A stretch of 16,022 nucleotides of DNA from NCBI GenBank assembly GCA_964627605.1, contig CAZVGZ010000053.1, forward strand, positions 1-16,022, given 5' to 3'. Source of the DNA: CAZVGZ01 sp964627605 (lineage in GTDB: Bacteria; Latescibacterota; MWCZ01; CAZVGZ01). The notes beneath the pieces are model-generated. The model was not told where the DNA came from, did not search any database, and saw only the letters and a list, made by a program, of their open reading frames with translations. Of the stretch, positions 1 to 6,868 are shown piece after piece; the first letter of the stretch is position 1; every line of letters starts with the position of its first letter. The translations under genes were made by a program, and so were the position numbers.

Positions 1-111
1 ACAGAGCATCACACAAACTCAGGACAGCCTGCACCACTCATACCAAATCTGTCCAACTTGAAGGGTGCACTTCAGAGCGCTAACAATCGACAGGAGTACC
101 GACGATGTTAG
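1..111 (+). CDS. possible 3' end of an upstream gene, coupled to porB
   Basis: Frame 1 is open from the first base to a TAG at 109-111, giving about 36 residues that end in ...NNRQEYRRC. The stop overlaps the porB start (ATG at 105 in another frame), an arrangement typical of translationally coupled subunit genes. A 2-oxoacid:ferredoxin oxidoreductase alpha subunit would be the expected neighbour, but the residues visible carry no diagnostic motif, so the identity is context-based inference. The other two forward frames close by positions 59 and 83. An open stretch this short could be chance. Confidence 0.3.
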   Translation, partial: TEHHTNSGQPAPLIPNLSNLKGALQSANNRQEYRRC

Positions 112-1010
112 AAGTACCTGATTACATAGAAGAGAGCGTTCACGCGGGGCACTCGGCCTGTCCAGGGTGTGGTTCCACTTTGGCGCTTCGAATGGTATTG
201 GGAGCTCTGGACAGGAAAGGCGTTGTGTTCGTCCCTGCAAGTTGTGGCAGCCTCTACTTTGGCATCGAACACACATCGACGACGTTCCCAGCGATCCACA
301 CAGTCTACGGGTCGGGTTTCTGCCAAGCCGCTGGGTTCTCGATGGCCAAACGGATGCATGGCGACGAGGATATTCTGTCTATCGTGTGGGGCGGCGATGG
401 TGCCTATTTCGACATCGGAATGGACGGGCTGTCGCACGTCGCATCGCAGAATTTTGACATGATCGCGATCTGCAACGACAATCAAGGCTACCAGAACACC
501 GGCGGTCACTCATCATCAGGCACGCCGATGGGCACCATCACCAAAATCACCCCCCAAGGCTACAATCGCAACGAAAAAGACCTCCTGGAGATTGTCGCAG
601 CACACCGCGTGCCCTACGCCGCCACCATCAGTGCGGCATTCCCCAACGACCTACGGGCTAAAGTACGAAAGGCGAGCCAGATAGAGGGGTTCAAACTCCT
701 TCATCTGGTCTCAAGCTGCGTCAACTGGAAACACGATCCAGATGCAGGGGTGGCCATCGCCCGTCAAACGGTGAACGTCGGCGCGCATCCGCTCTACGAG
801 GTTTTTGACGGCGAAGAGTACATCATAAACCACGCCCCCGACAGCAGAGTAGCCGCCGTCGATTATCTAGTGACCCAGCGTCGCTTCGACGCCATGGATC
901 CGACGGTTTTTCAGGCTCACTGCGACGCCAAATGGTCCCGGCTCATGGCCCGCGCAGCAGGTCGCGTCCAGCCCGCCGCCGAAACCCTTCATTCCCAGCA
1001 GCGGGTGTAG
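105..1010 (+). CDS. porB: 2-oxoacid (pyruvate):ferredoxin oxidoreductase, beta subunit
   Basis: This is the thiamine-diphosphate-binding beta subunit of a cytoplasmic 2-oxoacid:ferredoxin oxidoreductase, which oxidatively decarboxylates pyruvate or a related 2-oxoacid to acyl-CoA and passes electrons to ferredoxin. The 301 residues match the usual size of separate PorB proteins. Visible signatures are the N-terminal CPGCG with Cys19 and Cys22, Cys47 in ASCGS and Cys205 in SSCVNW (the four-cysteine pattern that binds the proximal [4Fe-4S] cluster), and the ThDP/Mg motif with GGDG at 96-99 and NDN at 124-126. The start is supported by AGGAG at 92-96, eight bases before ATG. The gene is intact and probably the last gene of a por operon whose alpha and other subunits lie left of the window. 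Pyruvate is the default substrate; 2-oxoglutarate or branched-chain 2-oxoacids cannot be excluded from sequence alone. Confidence 0.9.
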   Translation: MLEVPDYIEESVHAGHSACPGCGSTLALRMVLGALDRKGVVFVPASCGSLYFGIEHTSTTFPAIHTVYGSGFCQAAGFSMAKRMHGDEDILSIVWGGDGAYFDIGMDGLSHVASQNFDMIAICNDNQGYQNTGGHSSSGTPMGTITKITPQGYNRNEKDLLEIVAAHRVPYAATISAAFPNDLRAKVRKASQIEGFKLLHLVSSCVNWKHDPDAGVAIARQTVNVGAHPLYEVFDGEEYIINHAPDSRVAAVDYLVTQRRFDAMDPTVFQAHCDAKWSRLMARAAGRVQPAAETLHSQQRV

Positions 1011-1022
1011 CAAACCACACGG

Positions 1023-1184
1023 TTACCGAACCAGAACCATCTGTCTCGTCAGCGAGAGGTCGATCAACCCCTCGGTATGCGAAAGCTCAGGTGAGCGCTT
1101 GAGTGTGCAGTTGAGAAACAGCGCCGATAGGCCTGAAAAGTCCCAGTCGTGGTTGTCGCAAAGCTCGATCTGTTTGTCGTCCAT
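1023..1184 (-). pseudogene. N-terminal stub of a flavodoxin-fold NAD(P)H-dependent oxidoreductase
   Basis: On the minus strand an ATG at 1184 opens a 53-residue frame ending at TAA (1023-1025). Its middle reads LSALFLNCTLKRSPELSHTE, which I recognise as the first beta strand and phosphate-binding loop of the NADPH-dependent FMN reductase/flavodoxin-like family (usually about 180-220 residues). The match is good to roughly residue 43 (GLIDLS), after which the sequence becomes unrelated and stops just before the porB 3' end. A purine-rich GGGGGAAG precedes the ATG. The missing three quarters (rest of the flavin site and NAD(P)H site) mean it cannot be a working reductase. I read it as a 3'-truncated pseudogene; a real micro-protein is less likely. 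Confidence 0.65.
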
Positions 1185-1241
1185 GGCTTCCCCCAAATGC
1201 TAGTTGACGTCCAGTCGAGATTGTCGGTGTTGGACAGAAAC

Positions 1242-1271
1242 GCCGCCTGCAACGGTTACGTTCCAGGCGGC
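1242..1271 (-). terminator. GC-rich hairpin downstream of the URO-D-like gene
   Basis: GCCGCCTG at 1242-1249 is exactly complementary to CAGGCGGC at 1264-1271. After one C-C mismatch the stem continues with AACG (1251-1254) against CGTT (1259-1262), closing on a four-base loop. It lies about 50 bases past the stop of the minus-strand URO-D-like gene and before the broken reductase, so it can terminate that transcript. On the minus strand it is followed by a weak T-rich GTTTCTGT; on the plus strand TTTTTT occurs only 24 bases later (1294-1299). It could also act as a bidirectional terminator for the convergent porB transcript. Confidence 0.5.
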
Positions 1272-1321
1272 TAACAGTGAGTGAGCTTACACATTTTTTC
1301 ACTTTACCACCGAGCCTAAGT

Positions 1322-2611
1322 TCAATACCCCATCTCAGCGATGACTTCACGGACCAAAGCAACCCACCGACCCGCTCTCCACGGTTCTCCAGACAGTGTA
1401 TGAACGTCTTTCATCACCAGCTCGACGTTGCAGTTTTTGCCTGCGGTGAGGGTGGTACGGGCATCGGCTTTGATGGCGTCTTCATCCCACTCTGGCGTAC
1501 TGATGAACGTGGGATTGGGTTTGCGGGAGTAGACGTAGTTACGACCCATCGCCTCAGCGATGGCGTCTTCATCACACCACGGCGAGACTGAGACGCTGCG
1601 CATATTTTCAAAACCGGCAATTACATCCCAGCGGCTGTGTACAGGTTCGCAGCAGCCGTAGTACAGTAGCCCAAACTTCTCTGTCACCGCTTTTTGGTAG
1701 GGAAAGACAAACTCCTCAAACTGGGCTGGGCCTACTCCGACGGTCTCCTGCGACTCTGATAGCGTCCAGATGTCTCTGAGTTTTACAGGATCGCCGTTCA
1801 AATCTGATGCCGGAAGTTGCCGCGTGTGTCCGCGACTGCCAGAGCCTATGTAATCGTTTTCATTGTTTAGACTTAGAAGCTCTTCCTTCTCAAGCCACTC
1901 GGCATAGACGATATGATCTTTGCTCAAGAAATCCATGACTTTGTGCAGACCATCAGGGTTGTCATACATCATTAGCATCAGGTTTTCCAGCCCGACAAAG
2001 TTTATCGCAGTGATCGTCATGCCTGTCGTCCACCAGAAACCGCCGCGCGATCTAACATCTAAAATGCCATCAAAAACCTCCTCTAAATGCTCTTTCCACT
2101 CCAGAGTCCCTTCCCGATCTACTGTATAGGTCCTTGGCGTCAGCTTTTCAAAATCGCGGTCAAAATCTTGGATCGCAGGCTCCCAGACATAGCTGCCATC
2201 GACACCGTGTTTGTTATCACTGTGGGGGCTGTACTGCCTGTCGACATTCACCCCCCAGCCGCTGACCCCCACTCGCCAGTTGTAGCTGAAATACGGCTCC
2301 AAAACGTGGTCGTCATCGACTACGTCGAAGTGGCATCTCTGAACGCGAAACCCTTTCTCGATGCTCCGGGCCCAATCCTCCGTGCAGACAAGATCGGCGT
2401 CTGTGACATATTCGTCGGTGGCTGGAAACGACTCAATCAGGACGAGCGGCCGTGAAGGCTCCAGGTCGTTGTGCAGATACCACTGCTCTCGCCGGTCTAT
2501 GTTCTTGGGATGATTTACGAGCGCCAGATGCTCCTCGGCAAGCTCGCGGATAACGCTCAGATCAGACGGCAAAATGGCCCACAGTGTCTCTTTGGCGGCA
2601 ACGGATGCCAT
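1322..2611 (-). CDS. uroporphyrinogen decarboxylase (URO-D) family protein
   Basis: A 429-residue protein of the URO-D superfamily (PF01208 type), which includes true HemE and corrinoid-dependent methyltransferases such as MtaA/MtbA. It is longer than HemE (about 350) and lacks the HemE N-terminal substrate-binding motif, so heme biosynthesis is unlikely. Recognisable parts are the barrel segment GMTITAINFVGLENLMLMMY in the middle and GCCEPVH at about residues 319-325, where the adjacent Cys320, Cys321 and His325 could bind a metal as in the methyltransferase branch. The ORF can be extended to 2800, but the ATG at 2611 has AAGAGGA at 2620-2626 eight bases upstream, and the family-like sequence begins there, so I chose it. 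It is monocistronic as seen, with a hairpin after it. Related proteins are often numerous in genomes of uncultivated marine and sediment bacteria; the substrate is unknown. Confidence 0.75.
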   Translation of the reverse strand: MASVAAKETLWAILPSDLSVIRELAEEHLALVNHPKNIDRREQWYLHNDLEPSRPLVLIESFPATDEYVTDADLVCTEDWARSIEKGFRVQRCHFDVVDDDHVLEPYFSYNWRVGVSGWGVNVDRQYSPHSDNKHGVDGSYVWEPAIQDFDRDFEKLTPRTYTVDREGTLEWKEHLEEVFDGILDVRSRGGFWWTTGMTITAINFVGLENLMLMMYDNPDGLHKVMDFLSKDHIVYAEWLEKEELLSLNNENDYIGSGSRGHTRQLPASDLNGDPVKLRDIWTLSESQETVGVGPAQFEEFVFPYQKAVTEKFGLLYYGCCEPVHSRWDVIAGFENMRSVSVSPWCDEDAIAEAMGRNYVYSRKPNPTFISTPEWDEDAIKADARTTLTAGKNCNVELVMKDVHTLSGEPWRAGRWVALVREVIAEMGY

Positions 2612-2853
2612 TGGCTCGTTCCTCTTAAAAAAGTGTGGTTGTGCCTTGAGGTTGGCATCTAAAGATAAACAAGCCTGATGGGTTCGGAGAACGGTGCTCT
2701 TCTTATTTGCCTGAAGAGCTTCCTGGCACGGCCACAGGGCCCGCTCCCCAAACTCAAATCTCCCATCCTTGACAATCTTCAAAAATACCCGTAATTTCAT
2801 GTGCGTAACAGTATCGCTTCCGTCAATTCTTTCACCGTCTCATCGGCATCGCT

Positions 2854-3066
2854 ATGGCAACACGAAAATCCGTAATGATCTCATCAGAAGCCAAGGACGA
2901 GGAGATCATCTATCGCGCCCGCGCTCTGTCACCCGATTATCCCGGTCTTCTCGACTTTCCGCTATGGGAGATCGGTAAGGAGTTGTGTCACGCCCGTCAC
3001 TCACCGCGCTGCGCGGACTGTTCGATGGAATATCTGTGCCCTAGGGTGGGTGTAGAACGACGGTAG
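2854..3066 (+). CDS. small protein or remnant with an endonuclease III-type [4Fe-4S] loop
   Basis: A 70-residue frame, MATRKSVM to VGVERR. Its C-terminal half contains LWEIGKELC followed by Cys45-X7-Cys53-X2-Cys56-X5-Cys62, very like the iron-sulphur cluster loop at the C-terminus of endonuclease III and related HhH-GPD base-excision glycosylases (usually C-X6-C-X2-C-X5-C, one residue shorter in the first gap). The helix-hairpin-helix and catalytic Lys/Asp region that should precede it is absent: the frame is closed upstream by TAA at 2806-2808, and no other ATG, GTG or TTG lies between. No convincing ribosome binding site is seen. It is either a surviving 3' end of a larger glycosylase-like gene or a free-standing small Fe-S protein. 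Confidence 0.45.
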   Translation: MATRKSVMISSEAKDEEIIYRARALSPDYPGLLDFPLWEIGKELCHARHSPRCADCSMEYLCPRVGVERR

Positions 3067-3155
3067 TTGTGTCTGTGTCCCAACGCTGCTCTTTCTCGGC
3101 GCCGAGCCGATTCGGGCCACACCAACCTGTAGCATTTTAAGCTCATCTCCGGTTC

Positions 3156-3206
3156 TTATTGGTTCCCGCCCCTTATTAGATTATCTGATTATCTTATCTT
3201 ATTATT
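3156..3206 (+). repeat. TTAT/TTATCT-rich AT block
   Basis: TTAT occurs at 3156, 3173, 3181, 3189, 3194, 3199 and 3202, three of them as TTATCT (3181, 3189, 3194), in a window otherwise near 50-55% GC. The block from 3172 to 3207 is almost only A and T. It sits about 75 bases upstream of the GCGC array and could be an UP-element-like or easily melted promoter segment, or a simple-sequence expansion. No clear -35/-10 pair could be assigned. Confidence 0.5.
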
Positions 3207-3279
3207 CCTGGCTCTCGACCGGGTGGCGCGGTGGGCCATTCATTCCTAGCTTTTAAGGTCACTCTATTTCGAGCAATCG

Positions 3280-3375
3280 GCGCACATTTTGAGCGCATAG
3301 TGCGCGCACCGCGCAGAAAATGCGCACAATGCGTGAGGAATGCGCCTCGTGCGCGGATATTGCGCGGGAGTGCGA
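3280..3375 (+). repeat. degenerate GCGC array, 20-bp double unit phased at about 10 bp
   Basis: GCGC or a one-base variant starts at 3280, 3293, 3302, 3311, 3322, 3331, 3342, 3351, 3362 and 3372. From 3302 the spacings alternate 9 and 11, so the pattern is a 20-bp unit (TGCGC at 3301, 3321, 3341 and 3361, each with a second GCGC-like motif ten bases on) while the bases between are not conserved. Several neighbours are inverted: GCGCA-TAG-TGCGC at 3293-3305 and TGCGC-GCACC-GCGCA at 3301-3315. Spacing near one helical turn places every motif on the same DNA face. It ends about 60 bases before the GH95 start codon, so a multi-site regulator-binding array is a reasonable inference. Confidence 0.7.
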
Positions 3376-3437
3376 TTTGTTCTCATTGGCTCTTCAATTT
3401 GCTCTCCACTGAACCCCGCTCCCACAAGGACTCCAAA

Positions 3438-5720
3438 ATGAAAATCTGGTCTCAGAAGACAACGGACGAATATCTATCTGGTCTGCCCATCGGGACCGGC
3501 AGGTTGGCGGCGATGGTGTTGGGCGAGGCAGACAACGAGCGTGTTGGGCTAAATCATGAATGGTTGTGGCGCGGTCCCAATCGCCATCGCGAACCTCCAA
3601 AGGCTGCCCATCTCCTGGCTGGTGTGAGGGAACTGCTGCTAGCGGGCAACTACGCTGACGGCACGACCGAGGGCAACGAAGCGTTTGGTGGCCCCGGTGG
3701 CATCCGCCAGAAGGAGGAGCCTAACCGGGTCGATCCATACCAGCCCGCAGGTGATCTCTACATACGCCTAAACCACGGTGCAGCAACCGACTATCGCCGC
3801 GAGTTGGATCTGGACAACGCCACTCTTTTGGTCTCATACAGAGCCGATGGGAATGATTTCAGAAGAGAGTATCTAGCCCATCTGGATCACGATGTGATTC
3901 TTGTAAGAGTCTCAGCTTCAGAGCAGTTTTCGGGAACGTTTCATTTGACCCGCACCGAAGACCCTGAAGCGACAATCACCACAGACGTCAAAGAAGACGG
4001 TCTAACGCTGCACGGCGAGTTCCCCGAGGGGATCTATTTCCTCACCCGTGCTCAGCTTGTCGCAGGCGACGGCCAACGCTCCGTAGTAGATGGTGCGCTG
4101 TCTGTGGAGGGTGCCTACGAGCTGGTATTTGCGCTAAATGTGGGAACATCGACCACCGTCAGCGACGCCACAGAAGAGTGTGCTCCGTTTTCGATACCGG
4201 AGAACAACTGGCAGTCGGTACGCGACTCCCATCTGGCGGCATACGAGCCTTTTTACAAGCGAATGACCCTCACTCTTGATATGCCAGAACCGGATGTAGC
4301 GACCGACGAGCGGATACAGGCCGTGCGCGATGGCGGTGCCGATCCCCACCTGCCGTCGCTTTACTTCAACTACGGTCGCTATCTACTGATCGTCACTACC
4401 GTCAACGCTCTATTGCCTCCCAATCTCCAGGGCAAATGGAACGAGGACCTGAACCCGCCGTGGAGTGCAGACTACCATCACGACATAAATCTACAGATGA
4501 ACCATTGGCCTGCCGAAACCGCCAATCTAGCCGACGCGGTGGAGCCCCTGTTGACCTATGTCGAGCGGCTGGTGCCCCACGCTAAACGTTCAGCGAAGGA
4601 CTTGTATGGCTGTCGCGGGGTGTGGTATCCGATCCAGACCGATCCGTGGGGGCCTTGTACACCTGAGTCCTGTGGTTGGGCGGTGTGGATAGGTGCGGCT
4701 CCCTGGTTAGCGCAGCATATGTGGTGGCACTACGAGTACGGTCAGGATGTGGACTACTTGAGAGAGAGAGCCTATCCGTTCTTCAAGGAGGTCGCGGAGT
4801 TCTATGAGGACTATCTGATCGAAGACGGTGAAGGAGGGTTGCAGATAGTGCCTTCGCAGTCCCCGGAAAATCCGATTGTCGGTGGCGGTGATTGGCCGGT
4901 TACGCTGTGTGTGTCGGCGACAATGGATATCCTGCTGGCGACAGACGCGCTCAACTATGCGATAAGATCAGCGGAACTGCTTGACATCGACCCGGAGCAG
5001 CGGCTAAAATGGGCCGGAATGCTCGAAAAGCTGCCCGATCTAAAAATCGGATCGCACGGTCAGCTCTTGGAGTGGAACGAGGAGTTTGAGGAGAAAGACC
5101 CGGCCCACCGCCATCTCTCCCACTTGATCGGTGTATATCCCGGCGATTCGCTAAATCCCGAAACCACGCCAGAGCTTTGGCGGGCAGCGGAAGTTTCGCT
5201 GGATATGCGTCTCAAGGCTGGCGGCGGTCACACAGGATGGAGCCGTTCGTGGGTGGCGTGTCTCTACGCTCGATTGGGACGCGCTGAGGATGCATGGGAT
5301 CACATGTGCCATCTAATCACAGATTTCACCACCGACACTCTGCTCGATCTATACCCGCCGCGCATCTTTCAGATTGACGGCAACTTTGGCGGCACAGCGG
5401 CAGTGTTGGAGATGCTGCTTCAAAGCTACAACTCTGAAATCCATCTTCTGCCTGCCCTCCCCAAAGCCTGGCCAGAAGGTTCAGTGGAAAACCTGAGAGC
5501 GCGTGGAAGTTTTGAGGTTTCACTTAGCTGGCGCGCCTCAAAACTGACCGGTGCGAGTATCACCGCTGCAGTCGATGGACCTTGTGTCCTGATGCATGCC
5601 GCTGGCAGATACACCGTCAAAGATGCGGATGGGGCGGCTACAGACACCGCATACGAAGGTCACAGAGTTCGATTCGATGCAAAGGCTGGCAGCTCCTATA
5701 CAGTAGTTCCAATCGGCTGA
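3438..5720 (+). CDS. glycoside hydrolase family 95 (alpha-L-fucosidase/galactosidase type)
   Basis: A 760-residue GH95 enzyme, full length for the family, whose members remove alpha-1,2-L-fucose or related alpha-L-galactose from glycan ends by inversion. The N-terminal beta domain starts with LPIGTGRLAAMVLG and LNHEWLWRG, the family's opening signature. The (alpha/alpha)6 catalytic part carries LQGKWNEDLNPPW, then DINLQMNHWPAE (Asp349 to Asn351), PSQSPEN with Glu477 at the position of the general acid, and FQIDGNFGGT with Asp647. Characterised members are reported to use an Asn-X-Asn pair to help position the water; here the first position is Asp. The start at 3438 is favoured over the longer frame because AAGGA at 3426-3430 lies seven bases before it and family similarity begins at once. 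No signal peptide is visible from this start, so the substrate may be a small imported oligosaccharide. It stands alone behind the unusual repeat region. Confidence 0.88.
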   Translation: MKIWSQKTTDEYLSGLPIGTGRLAAMVLGEADNERVGLNHEWLWRGPNRHREPPKAAHLLAGVRELLLAGNYADGTTEGNEAFGGPGGIRQKEEPNRVDPYQPAGDLYIRLNHGAATDYRRELDLDNATLLVSYRADGNDFRREYLAHLDHDVILVRVSASEQFSGTFHLTRTEDPEATITTDVKEDGLTLHGEFPEGIYFLTRAQLVAGDGQRSVVDGALSVEGAYELVFALNVGTSTTVSDATEECAPFSIPENNWQSVRDSHLAAYEPFYKRMTLTLDMPEPDVATDERIQAVRDGGADPHLPSLYFNYGRYLLIVTTVNALLPPNLQGKWNEDLNPPWSADYHHDINLQMNHWPAETANLADAVEPLLTYVERLVPHAKRSAKDLYGCRGVWYPIQTDPWGPCTPESCGWAVWIGAAPWLAQHMWWHYEYGQDVDYLRERAYPFFKEVAEFYEDYLIEDGEGGLQIVPSQSPENPIVGGGDWPVTLCVSATMDILLATDALNYAIRSAELLDIDPEQRLKWAGMLEKLPDLKIGSHGQLLEWNEEFEEKDPAHRHLSHLIGVYPGDSLNPETTPELWRAAEVSLDMRLKAGGGHTGWSRSWVACLYARLGRAEDAWDHMCHLITDFTTDTLLDLYPPRIFQIDGNFGGTAAVLEMLLQSYNSEIHLLPALPKAWPEGSVENLRARGSFEVSLSWRASKLTGASITAAVDGPCVLMHAAGRYTVKDADGAATDTAYEGHRVRFDAKAGSSYTVVPIG

Positions 5721-5798
5721 CCGAAAAGAGACAGATTTATCGCGGGAGTACTGACCGGAAAGGCGAACGATTTTGAATGATCGACCCGGTGGGCGGAG

Positions 5799-6075
5799 TT
5801 GATTCTACTGAGCATCGTGTCGGTATGTGCCGTACACGCACAGCCGTCGCTTATCTCCAATGGGTCATTTGAGGAGGGTCGGATGCGGCCGGTCGGGTGG
5901 AGCAAGACAACAGGCGGAAGATGGTCTGACAGCGCTAAAACCGGCGAACAGAGTATCGGTGGGCTTAGCGACGGGGGCTCGCCGCTCTGGATGAGTGATC
6001 CCATTGATATGGAGAGTGGCCAGAGCTACCGATTTGGTGGTTGGATCAGCGCCATCAGTGGTGCCGCGAGGCTGC
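5799..6075 (+). pseudogene. truncated secreted protein with a carbohydrate-binding-like N-terminal domain
   Basis: The frame reads a hydrophobic signal-like stretch ILLSIVSVCAVHAQP followed by LISNGSFEEG, a GW pair, W and SGQSYRFGGWIS. This is the pattern of N-terminal jelly-roll modules (CBM4/9-like, NGSFE...GW) found on secreted glycan-active proteins. The 5' end is damaged: the only start in frame is a TTG at 5799 without a proper ribosome binding site, while an ATG at 5777 is in another frame, so a one-base indel near 5790-5796 is likely. Similarity ends near GAARL at about 6075, where the sequence becomes the antisense of the neighbouring hydrolase; the frame then runs meaninglessly to 6173. 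It lies 78 bases after the GH95 gene and may once have been its partner. Confidence 0.6.
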
Positions 6076-6868
6076 GGCCTGTTGGTTGTCGCGCGCCGCG
6101 TTTGTGTCGTTGTGGAACGCGTGGTTTACATCGTCGTACATGTGAAGCGCATACTCTCTGTTTAATGTCTTGAGAGCATCCTCGAATGCGGGTACCGAGC
6201 CGTTTATACGACCGTCGAGAAGAAGCAGCGGAGCCTCAATTTTTGGGAACATCGTCAGAATCTGGCGCACGACCATAGAACACAACGTCGGCGTTTTGTT
6301 CACCGTCTACCACCGCTAGCCCATTTACCATCCCGCCACCCCAACAGAACCCCACAGCGCCGACTTTGCCGGTGGAGGACTGATGTGCAGCGAGCCAAGT
6401 TCGCGCTGCTTCGAGGTCTTCGACTACCTTGGCGGAGTTAAGGTCGCCGATCATAGTAAGCGTCTGATCCTCATCAGTTGGCGTGCCACCCAAAGGCGAC
6501 AACAGATCAGGTGCCAACGTCACAAAACCCTCCGCTGCGACACGTCGTGCAACATCTTCGATATGAGGGTTTAGCCCGCGGTTCTCGTGGATCACTATCA
6601 CCGCCGGTGATTTTGCGTCGCCTGTGGGAGACGCCAGATAGGCCGCGACTGTGCCGCTCTTGCTGGTATAGCTGATCCGTCCAGCGTCAATCCGCTCGTC
6701 GTCAGGCGCTATCTGGTGCGCCAGAGCGTACTGGTTCTCCAATAAACCCAACATCTCCGATGCAAGAACCGCCCCTCCAGCCAACCGCGTCAGACGTTCC
6801 ATAAACTCGCGTCTGTCGAGCGGGACGTGAGTGTATTCGTCATACAGGTTGATGATTTCCTGATCCAT
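6055..6868 (-). pseudogene. dienelactone hydrolase family protein, frameshifted and 3'-truncated
   Basis: An alpha/beta hydrolase of the dienelactone hydrolase family (Cys-His-Asp triad esterases). From ATG 6868 (GGAG at 6876-6879, seven bases upstream) it has the family N-terminus with LDRREFMERLTRLAGG (Tat-like), VIVIHENRGLNPHIEDVARR, and the nucleophile elbow GFCWGGG with Cys175. At DVPK the frame ends in TGA (6236-6238) because a run of A is one base too long; one frame over, KIEAPLLLLDGRINGSVPAF and VNHAFHND continue the fold, supplying the Asp and His of the triad, to a TGA at 6055-6057. About four residues before DGRIN are missing compared with the family, and the final helix (the LAW...FF part) is gone, replaced by the neighbour's sequence. 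If the A run is a sequencing error the protein would still lack its C-terminus. Confidence 0.8.

Larger units (their letters stand above)
3067..3437. other. 371-bp non-coding region upstream of the GH95 gene
   Basis: No supportable gene is present. The ORF of the GH95 gene formally extends back to 3231, but that part translates the repeat array and has no family similarity. From left to right it holds a 12-bp perfect palindrome CTCGGCGCCGAG at 3095-3106, a TTAT-rich block at 3156-3206, and a GCGC-phased array at 3280-3375, followed by 60 bases of ordinary leader. It most likely carries the promoter and regulatory sites of the GH95 gene. Confidence 0.6.

Noticed and set aside
2612..2800. N-terminal extension of the URO-D-like ORF
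   Set aside because: No ribosome binding site at 2800, no family similarity; ATG 2611 has AAGAGGA at proper spacing.
3231..3437. N-terminal extension of the GH95 ORF (69 residues)
   Set aside because: It translates the GCGC array into Arg/Ala/Cys-rich sequence without family similarity or a signal peptide; the ATG at 3438 has a good SD and begins the family sequence.
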